Source of the DNA: Treponema sp. UBA4873
Lineage (GTDB): Bacteria; Spirochaetota; Spirochaetia; Treponematales; Treponemataceae
Length of the DNA stretch: 64,000 nucleotides
Direction: 5' to 3'
Assembly (NCBI GenBank): GCA_002399405.1
Contig: DHDP01000010.1
Span: 11,981 to 75,980 of the forward strand
Under the pieces are notes generated by a model. That model did no database searches. It saw nothing but the letters and a program-made list of their open reading frames with translations, and was not told where the DNA came from. A program made the position numbers and the translations under genes. Shown piece after piece: positions 58,237 through 64,000 of this stretch (the stretch's first letter is position 1; every line of letters begins with the position of its first letter).

Positions 58237-59361
58237 ATGGCAGACGAAGCAAAGGCTGCTGCAGCACCTGCAGCTAAAAAAGACAACCCGAAGCCTATTC
58301 CGAAGCCGGGCAGCCTGAAGCCTGCGACTCCGGCCGGCGGAAAGAAAAACGCGAAAGACTACAAAAGTCTTACCGGGCGCCAGAAGGCGGCTATATTCCT
58401 CGTTTCGCTCGGCAGCGACGTTTCCGCCGAAATCATGAAGCACCTGCGCGAAGACGAGGTCGAGACATTAACATTTGAAATTGCGCGCCTTGAAACTGTC
58501 GATGCGGAATTCAAGGACGCCGTTCTTGAAGAATTTCAGGAACTCATGAATGCGCAGAATTTCATCACGACGGGCGGTATCGACTATGCCCGCGAACTGC
58601 TTGAAAAATCACTCGGCAGCCAGAAAGCCATAGATATTATCAACAGACTGACGAGTTCCCTTCAGGTGCGTCCGTTCGATTTTATAAGGCGTACCGATCC
58701 TGCCCATCTGCTGAACTTTATCCAGCAGGAGTATCCGCAGACTATCGCGCTTATTCTTGCGTATCTGGAACCGGGGAAAGCCGCAGTCATCCTGCAGAAT
58801 CTGCCGGAGGAAATGCAGCCTGAGGTTTCGAAACGCCTCGCCACGATGGACCGTACGTCGCCCGACGTTCTCCGCGAGGTTGAACGCGTGCTCGAGAAGA
58901 AACTTTCTACGCTGTCGAGCGAAGACTACACCGCAGCCGGCGGCGTAGACAGCATCGTCGAAATACTCAACCTCGTCGACCGCTCATCCGAAAAAGCTAT
59001 TATCGAGTCCCTCGAGGAAGACGATCCTGATCTCGCAGAGGAAATCAAAAAGAAGATGTTCGTTTTCGAGGATATCGTCATGCTCGACGACCGCGCCATC
59101 CAGAAAGTGCTCCGCGAAGTCGACACGCAGGAACTTGCAAAAGCGCTCAAATCTGTCGATACGGAAGTACAGGACAAGATATTCAGAAACATGTCGAAGC
59201 GTGCGGCGAGCATGCTCAAGGAAGATATGGAGTTCATGGGTCCCGTCCGTCTGAAGGACGTCGAGGAATCGCAGCAGAAAATCGTTTCTACAATCAGGCG
59301 GCTGGAGGATTCGGGCGAGATTGTCATTGCACGTTCCGGTGAAGACGAACTTGTAACCTGA
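58237..59361 (+). CDS. fliG: Flagellar motor switch protein FliG
   Basis: Rotor protein of the switch complex, 374 residues. Core sequences include 'GRQKAAIFLVSLGSDVSAEI', 'LNFIQQEYPQTIALILAYL' (EHPQTIA-type middle motif) and 'FVFEDIVMLDDRAIQKVLRE', whose charged residues contact the stator. It has an N-terminal Ala/Lys/Pro-rich extension of about 45 residues that is not part of the FliG fold. It follows fliF by four bases. The extension is similar in composition to the tail on TopA and to spacer regions in OadA. Confidence 0.95.
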   Translation: MADEAKAAAAPAAKKDNPKPIPKPGSLKPATPAGGKKNAKDYKSLTGRQKAAIFLVSLGSDVSAEIMKHLREDEVETLTFEIARLETVDAEFKDAVLEEFQELMNAQNFITTGGIDYARELLEKSLGSQKAIDIINRLTSSLQVRPFDFIRRTDPAHLLNFIQQEYPQTIALILAYLEPGKAAVILQNLPEEMQPEVSKRLATMDRTSPDVLREVERVLEKKLSTLSSEDYTAAGGVDSIVEILNLVDRSSEKAIIESLEEDDPDLAEEIKKKMFVFEDIVMLDDRAIQKVLREVDTQELAKALKSVDTEVQDKIFRNMSKRAASMLKEDMEFMGPVRLKDVEESQQKIVSTIRRLEDSGEIVIARSGEDELVT

Positions 59362-59384
59362 TACTAAACGCGTAGAGGAAGCAA

Positions 59385-60317
59385 ATGGCTAAAACTGTAT
59401 TCCGCCCCGGCGAGATAAAAGCCCAGAAAGGCGAAGTAATGCTCAAACTTGTTCACGATTTCAATCCTGCTCAGAAAGAGAAAGTTGAGGACATTCCGGA
59501 ATATGCGGGACCGACGGCCGACGAGCTCAGAAGAGAGGCTGAAGCGTATAAAAAGAATTGGGAAGCTGAAAAGCAGAAGATGCTTGAAGACGCGCAGGAT
59601 TCTGCCGACGCTATCGTGAAAAAGGCCGAGGACGCGGCGTTTGCCGAAGTGAAGCGGCAGACCGATCAGGCGAATATTATTAAGGCCGACGCACAGCAGG
59701 CCGCAGAGGAAGTTGTTAAAAAAGCGCAGGAACAGGCGCAGGAGATTATTCAGGACGCCGAAAACAGGCAGCAGAAAATAGAATCGGACGCTCATTCCAA
59801 AGGATACGAAGAAGGCCACGACGAGGGATATAAGGACGGAGAGGACGAAGTGAATCGTCTTATTGAGCGCATGCACAAGATGCTCGATTCCGTCATGCAG
59901 CGGCGCGAGGAAATCCTCCGCGACACGGAGACCCAGATAGTCGAGCTTGTCATTCTCATGACGCGCAAAGTCGTTAAGATAATATCCGAGAATCAGAAGA
60001 GCGTCATCATGAGCAACGTGCTTGCTGCCCTTAAAAAAGTGAAGGGACGGGGAGACGTTACGCTTCGCGTGAACCTTGATGACGTGAAACTTACGACAGA
60101 ACACATAGACGAATTCATTAAACGTGTGGAAAACATAAAGGGCATCACCGTCGTGGAGGATTCTTCCGTCGAAAAGGGCGGCTGCATCGTCGAGACTGAT
60201 TTCGGAGCGATAGACGCACGCATCTCGAGCCAGCTGACGGAACTTGAGAACAAGGTCATGGAGATTTCTCCGGTGAAGACGCTTGCAAAATCAGACGTCA
60301 TTACGCCTGATAATTAA
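59385..60317 (+). CDS. fliH: Flagellar export ATPase regulator FliH
   Basis: A 310-residue regulator that binds FliI and the export gate. Most of residues 45-150 is a Glu/Lys/Ala-rich coiled coil ('ADELRREAEAYKKNWEAEKQ', 'ADAQQAAEEVVKKAQEQAQE'), and the C-terminal part ('QIVELVILMTRKVVKIISEN') is the FliH/YscL globular domain. It is longer than E. coli FliH (about 230), as commonly seen in spirochetes. It lies 23 bases after fliG with GAGGAAG. Confidence 0.9.
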   Translation: MAKTVFRPGEIKAQKGEVMLKLVHDFNPAQKEKVEDIPEYAGPTADELRREAEAYKKNWEAEKQKMLEDAQDSADAIVKKAEDAAFAEVKRQTDQANIIKADAQQAAEEVVKKAQEQAQEIIQDAENRQQKIESDAHSKGYEEGHDEGYKDGEDEVNRLIERMHKMLDSVMQRREEILRDTETQIVELVILMTRKVVKIISENQKSVIMSNVLAALKKVKGRGDVTLRVNLDDVKLTTEHIDEFIKRVENIKGITVVEDSSVEKGGCIVETDFGAIDARISSQLTELENKVMEISPVKTLAKSDVITPDN

Positions 60318-60346
60318 AGACACGCTGATTTATCACGGGCGGGAAA

Positions 60347-61765
60347 ATGCGGTCATCGTATACAGGGGAATTTGATTTTTCAAAATATCTCAAAGCTGCT
60401 CAGGAAGCTGAGCCGATTCTCTATGTGGGGCATGTGACTGCGGTAAACGGACTTGAGATTGAGAGCATGGGGCCCTGTTCCGTTATCGGCGAAATGTGCA
60501 CGATAAAACTGTCCGCTGGCGATGAAAAACTTATGGCCGAAGTTGTCGGCCTTGACGGAAATAAAGTAAAACTTACTGCATACGGCGATACGAAAGGTCT
60601 CGAAATCGGCTGCGAGGTCGTTGCGTCGGGGAGTGTGCTCCGCGTTCCCGTCGGGATGAATCTGCTCGGACGCGTTATCGATGCGACCGGCAGACCGTGC
60701 GACGGTCTCGGCGAGATTGCACCCGACGCATATTATCCTGCCGTTGCGTCGCCGCCGGACCCCATGAAGCGTCTGCCGGTAAACAGGCGCATAGCGACGG
60801 GCGTGCGCGCGATCGACTCCCTGCTGACTGTCGGAAAGGGGCAGCGTCTCGGCATCTTTGCAGGTTCGGGAGTGGGCAAATCGACGCTCATAAGTATGAT
60901 TGCGCGCAACACGAACGCGGATATAAACGTTATCGGTCTCATAGGCGAACGCGGCCGTGAAGTGCTCGATTTTATTAACCGCGATCTCGGAAAGGAAGGG
61001 CTCAAGCGTTCGGTCGTCGTCATGGCTACGAGCGATCAGCCGTCAATCTGTCGTCTGCGCGCGGCGTACGTGACGACAGCCGTCGCGGAATACTTCCGCG
61101 ATCAGGGAAAGGACGTCATGCTCATGTTCGACTCCGTTACGCGTTTTGCCCAGGCACAGCGCGAAATCGGTCTTGCAAACGGCGAACCTCCCGCGCAGAA
61201 GGGATATCCGCCGAGCGTATTCGACATGATTCCGAAGCTGCTCGAACGTACCGGCACGAACGACAAAGGTTCCATCACCGCGTTTTACACGGTGCTTGTC
61301 GACGGCGACGATATGAACGAGCCTATAACGGATAAAGTACGCGGTACGCTCGACGGACACATCGTGCTCAGCAGAAAATTCGCGCAGGCGTATCATTATC
61401 CTGCGATCGACGTGCTGCAATCCATAAGCAGGCTTTCAAAACGGGTTACCGGCACACAGACGCAGAAGGCATGCGGCAGAATACGTTCGCTTATGGCAAC
61501 ATATGCGGATAATGAGATGATGATTACGACAGGCATCTATCAGAAAGGCAATTCGCCTGATATAGACGCGGCGGTTGAAAAACACGCCGCAATCGAAGAA
61601 TTTCTGAAACAGGAAGAGTACGAGAAGTGTCCGATGGAAAACACGCTTAACAAAATTGCGGAACTTTCCGGCATACCGATTCCTGAGGAAGAATACGCTG
61701 AAAATCCCGCTGCGGAACTTCCGAGTACGGCGCAGACGGTCGATTCTTTCTCAACGGACAGTTGA
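60347..61765 (+). CDS. fliI: Flagellum-specific ATP synthase FliI
   Basis: Export ATPase of 472 residues energising flagellar protein secretion. Walker A 'GSGVGKST' lies near residue 177, Walker B 'DVMLMFDSVTRFAQAQREI' near 256, and 'LERTGTNDKGSITAFYTVLV' is F1-type. The first 35 residues form the oligomerisation/FliH-binding end. Follows fliH by 29 bases; the next gene is fliJ. Confidence 0.95.
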   Translation: MRSSYTGEFDFSKYLKAAQEAEPILYVGHVTAVNGLEIESMGPCSVIGEMCTIKLSAGDEKLMAEVVGLDGNKVKLTAYGDTKGLEIGCEVVASGSVLRVPVGMNLLGRVIDATGRPCDGLGEIAPDAYYPAVASPPDPMKRLPVNRRIATGVRAIDSLLTVGKGQRLGIFAGSGVGKSTLISMIARNTNADINVIGLIGERGREVLDFINRDLGKEGLKRSVVVMATSDQPSICRLRAAYVTTAVAEYFRDQGKDVMLMFDSVTRFAQAQREIGLANGEPPAQKGYPPSVFDMIPKLLERTGTNDKGSITAFYTVLVDGDDMNEPITDKVRGTLDGHIVLSRKFAQAYHYPAIDVLQSISRLSKRVTGTQTQKACGRIRSLMATYADNEMMITTGIYQKGNSPDIDAAVEKHAAIEEFLKQEEYEKCPMENTLNKIAELSGIPIPEEEYAENPAAELPSTAQTVDSFSTDS

Positions 61766-61771
61766 TGACAG

Positions 61772-62200
61772 ATGAAGAAATTTGTTTTCCGGCTCGAAGA
61801 CGTCATGAAATACCGCGAGTTCCTTCAAAGTCAGGCGGAGATTGAACTCGGAAAGGCGATGGCGGTCGAACATGAAATCCAGGCAAAACTTGATGAAATC
61901 GCCGCGCAGAGCATTGCGGTCAAAACGCAGATGAAGGGTTCGACTGATTTCAATGAAATCAATACGGCTCACAATTTTAATATACTGCTCGATCAGCAGA
62001 AGGAATATCTGCTGAAGCAGATGGCGGAGGCGAAAATCGTCTCCGAACAGAAACGCAAAGTGCTGCAGGAATCAATGCAGAAAACGGAAGCGCTCCACAA
62101 ACTGCGGGAGCGTCAGCTTTCAGAATATCACGATGCGGAGAACAAAGAGGAAGAGAACACTGCGGACGACATAACGACGTCGCACTTTCATCGGAATTAA
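61772..62200 (+). CDS. fliJ: Flagellar export chaperone FliJ
   Basis: A 142-residue coiled-coil protein ('EVMKYR'-like 'LEDVMKYREFLQSQAEIELG' at the start, then 'KIVSEQKRKVLQESMQKTEA'), typical of FliJ, which inserts into the FliI ring. The tail is acidic and polar. It is the last gene in the operon and converges with the kinase gene nine bases later. A 16-bp AT palindrome (62202-62217) spans the junction of the two stop codons. Confidence 0.88.
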   Translation: MKKFVFRLEDVMKYREFLQSQAEIELGKAMAVEHEIQAKLDEIAAQSIAVKTQMKGSTDFNEINTAHNFNILLDQQKEYLLKQMAEAKIVSEQKRKVLQESMQKTEALHKLRERQLSEYHDAENKEEENTADDITTSHFHRN

Positions 62201-62201
62201 T

Positions 62202-62217
62202 ATTATTAATTAATAAT
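62202..62217. repeat. 16-bp AT-rich palindrome between convergent stops
   Basis: ATTATTAATTAATAAT is a perfect palindrome spanning the gap between the fliJ and kinase stop codons. It carries no GC stem or T-run and is probably a by-product of stop-codon composition. Confidence 0.5.
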
Positions 62218-63871
62218 GAAATGCCGAGCCGCCGATGAATTCGCGTATGATGGAACGGGGCGGGACTGCCGTCGGAGCAATCGGACTGAAATTGTTCAGA
62301 AAGCTCAGCAATCTGCACGCTTCCGAATATTCGGTCTGAAGCGGAGTCACGCAGCGGAGCAGCGGTTCCGCGTACACTTTGAGGACTGCGAGCTCGTAAT
62401 CGAGCGCCGTGTTGAGAATCGCGTCCGCATTGTTCTGAAACGGAAAAATGTGTTCCTGTTCACCTTTCTGTACGTTCGGCCACATGGAAATAGTTTCGGC
62501 AGCACTCTTTCCGCGGAACTGCGCATCGCGTACGATGCGCCTGATAAGACGATTGTCGCTCGTCGAAATTCGGTTGTGGTCGTCAAGATTCAGCTGCGTA
62601 AGCGCAGACAGATAAATTTTAAACTTAAGATCCCGCGGAATGCGCGGCGTAAGCTTATCGTTCAGTCCGTGAATACCTTCCATAATCAGTATGTCGTTCG
62701 AATCCAGGCGCATTTTGTTTTTGTCTTCGTAATACCGTTCTCCGCTTGCAAAATTGTACGACGGAACTGTCACCTCCCTGCCGGCGAACAAATCGAGCAG
62801 GTTCTCATTAATAAGCGGAATGTCGAGCGCTTCAAGACACTCGTAATCGTAGTTGCCGTTCTTATCTTTGGGATTGCGCTCCCGTCCCACATAATAGCAG
62901 TCGAGGCTGATGACTTTCGGCTGATATCCGATGGCTTCAAGCTCGAGCGCGAGTTTCTTTGCCGATGTAGTTTTGCCTGAACTTGAAGGACCCGCGATGA
63001 GGACGACGCGGACCTCTCCGCTTTTTGCTGTCTGATCCGCAATCGATGCGAACTGCTTCTGCTGGAATAATTCCGCAATTTCGACAAAGTCGTTTACTTT
63101 CCGTTCGTTTACCAGCTTGTTAAGCGACGCGGCTGACGTTACGCCTATCCTTTTTCCCCATTCCTTATAGCGGCTGTATATTTCGAACAGCTTCGGCTGA
63201 TCGATGAATTCCGGCAGTGTCGTCGGATCTGAAGACTTCGGAAAACGAAGGAGAAAGCCTTTTCCGTACGGCATAAGGTTGAATATTTTCAGAAAGCCCG
63301 TCGACGGAACGAGCGGTCCGAAATACAGGTCCGAAAATCCGTCGATTGAATTGATACGGACACGGGGAGGACAGAAGTAGTTGAGCTGCTTCCGTGTTTC
63401 TACAAGACCGAGTCCTTCAAAAAGCTGTACTGCTTCCGCGTAAGACAGAAACTGAGTATTTATGGGCAGATTGCTCGTAACAATTACACTCATCTCGGCT
63501 TCGAGCGATGCAATTTCTTCCTTACTGACCGGTCTGCCCGTTTCAAGCGTGTAGTAGTAGCCGTATCCGAGACTGTGACCGCATAAAAGCCGGGATGCAG
63601 GGAAAAGTTTATGGGACGCCGCGGCAAGAAGAAGGCAGAGCGAACGCCTGTAGACAAGAGCGCCGTCCTTGCTGTCGTCGAGCACAGGTTCGAGATAGGA
63701 ATTGATTTCAAGACGCTTATCGAGCGGATTTACTTCGTTGTTTACGCGTACGGCAAGAATATGTTCTGCATTTTCTGAAAAATTGGATAAAAGCGAATCA
63801 ATCGGTGTTCCGTACGGAACAATAAGTTTTTTTCCCGACGAAAAAGAGACAGCAAGTGTATTTTCCTGCAT
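62210..63871 (-). CDS. Nucleoside kinase with TGS domain (uridine kinase-like)
   Basis: A 553-residue protein. Residues 1-65 form a TGS domain ('GKKLIVPYGTPIDSLL'); residues about 70-240 resemble the second-additional domain of threonyl-tRNA synthetase; from about residue 285 a uridine-kinase domain follows with P-loop 'GPSSSGKTTSAKKLALELEA' near residue 290, 'ISLDCYYVGRERNPKD' near residue 315 and 'ILIMEGIHGLND'. Such proteins are annotated as uridine or nucleoside kinases in spirochetes and some Firmicutes. The start codon is just two bases from the 3' end of tRNA-Val, and no ribosome-binding site is visible, so either a leaderless message or an unusual start is implied. It converges with the flagellar operon. 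Confidence 0.88.
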   Translation of the reverse strand: MQENTLAVSFSSGKKLIVPYGTPIDSLLSNFSENAEHILAVRVNNEVNPLDKRLEINSYLEPVLDDSKDGALVYRRSLCLLLAAASHKLFPASRLLCGHSLGYGYYYTLETGRPVSKEEIASLEAEMSVIVTSNLPINTQFLSYAEAVQLFEGLGLVETRKQLNYFCPPRVRINSIDGFSDLYFGPLVPSTGFLKIFNLMPYGKGFLLRFPKSSDPTTLPEFIDQPKLFEIYSRYKEWGKRIGVTSAASLNKLVNERKVNDFVEIAELFQQKQFASIADQTAKSGEVRVVLIAGPSSSGKTTSAKKLALELEAIGYQPKVISLDCYYVGRERNPKDKNGNYDYECLEALDIPLINENLLDLFAGREVTVPSYNFASGERYYEDKNKMRLDSNDILIMEGIHGLNDKLTPRIPRDLKFKIYLSALTQLNLDDHNRISTSDNRLIRRIVRDAQFRGKSAAETISMWPNVQKGEQEHIFPFQNNADAILNTALDYELAVLKVYAEPLLRCVTPLQTEYSEACRLLSFLNNFSPIAPTAVPPRSIIREFIGGSAFHY

Positions 63872-63873
63872 AA

Positions 63874-63945
63874 TAGGCGGTACTGGAATTGGACCAGTGA
63901 CTTCTACCGTGTGAAGGTAGCACTCTACCTCTGAGTTAACCGCCC
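63874..63945 (-). tRNA. tRNA-Val (anticodon CAC)
   Basis: A complete 72-nt tRNA on the minus strand. The acceptor stem GGGCGGT pairs with ACCGCCT (first pair G-U); D-arm ACTC/GAGT with AGAGGTA loop; anticodon stem CTACC/GGTAG with loop TTCACAC, giving anticodon CAC (valine codon GUG); five-base variable region; T-arm ACTGG/CCAGT with loop TCCAATT; discriminator A. The CCA end is not encoded. The T-loop TCC differs from the usual TTC at position 55. The kinase start codon lies two bases downstream. Confidence 0.9.
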
Positions 63946-63973
63946 GAAAAAACGCCGAAACAACGTAGTTATG

Positions 63974-64000
63974 ATATTAACAAATAAAACCGCTATTGTC
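63974..64000 (-). promoter_or_regulatory. Candidate promoter of tRNA-Val
   Basis: On the minus strand GACA (63997-64000, the first two bases lie outside the window) is followed after 17 bases by TAATAT (63974-63979), about 28 bases ahead of the tRNA. The -35 cannot be completed from this window. Confidence 0.4.

Noticed and set aside
62202..62217. AT-rich palindrome as a transcription terminator
   Set aside because: It has no GC content or U-run and cannot form a stable hairpin; it lies in stop-codon sequence.

Overview
The window looks like a chromosomal segment of a treponeme (Spirochaetota, genus Treponema) with roughly 50% GC. Three things point there: tandem flaA genes for the periplasmic flagellar sheath, a reduced division cluster (mraZ-rsmH-ftsL-murF-ftsW-ftsQ-ftsA-ftsZ), and a dprA-topA-xerC-(hslVU)-flgB-flgC-fliE-fliFGHIJ order resembling T. 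pallidum. Species cannot be settled from the sequence alone; the GC content and Na+-pump/rubrerythrin/oxidoreductase genes fit an anaerobic oral or gut treponeme. No phage, IS element, rRNA operon or CRISPR array was seen.

Layout. 1-4.8 kb: a peptide/nickel-type ABC importer operon (binding protein tail, OppB permease, a fused OppC-OppD polypeptide, OppF). 4.8-5.2 kb: a TrpR-family repressor gene with a dyad over its own -10 box and start codon. 5.2-8.0 kb: a lipoprotein with about 26 ankyrin repeats. 8.0-9.1 kb: an oxidative-stress pair (PerR/Fur-type regulator, reverse rubrerythrin). 9.3-12.1 kb: uracil permease, dapB and a YhhN membrane protein. 12.2-16.2 kb: a three-gene Na+-pumping oxaloacetate-decarboxylase operon (gamma, alpha, beta) whose alpha subunit carries two biotinyl domains. 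16.2-25.5 kb: SbcCD, an SDR oxidoreductase, a GH3 lipoprotein, an RNA m5C methyltransferase, a GAF-HD-GYP protein and YaiI. 25.5-27.4 kb: ZapA with a coiled-coil partner, downstream of infC-rpmI-rplT. 27.5-28.6 kb: an unknown membrane protein, then a 22-bp minisatellite and a strong terminator. 28.6-31.4 kb: class II aldolase and two flaA genes behind a consensus sigma-70 promoter.

31.4-48.2 kb is the division and information-processing core: a lone nuclease-like protein, the dcw cluster under a textbook array of MraZ boxes, XerD, a TPR lipoprotein, then dprA, topA, xerC, hslV and hslU in one direction with short gaps or overlaps. 48.2-54.9 kb is a metabolic segment lying between hslU and flgB: a ROK regulator lacking the family zinc motif, a large dyad, an outer-membrane beta-barrel protein, a four-subunit 2-oxoacid:ferredoxin oxidoreductase and fabH with its own operator-like dyad. 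54.9-62.2 kb is the flagellar basal-body/export operon, preceded by a sigma-28-like promoter directly abutting the flgB start codon and interrupted by an unusual 180-bp spacer between flgB and flgC. The window ends with a TGS-domain nucleoside kinase whose start codon is two bases from the 3' end of a tRNA-Val(CAC).

The most noteworthy observations are the permease-ATPase fusion, the tandem biotin domains, the strong unexplained dyads (fabH, the porin gene, perR, trpR), the flgB-flgC spacer, two predicted leaderless starts, the tRNA-kinase junction and a candidate PD-(D/E)XK protein. I found no clear evidence for a wholly new multi-gene system.
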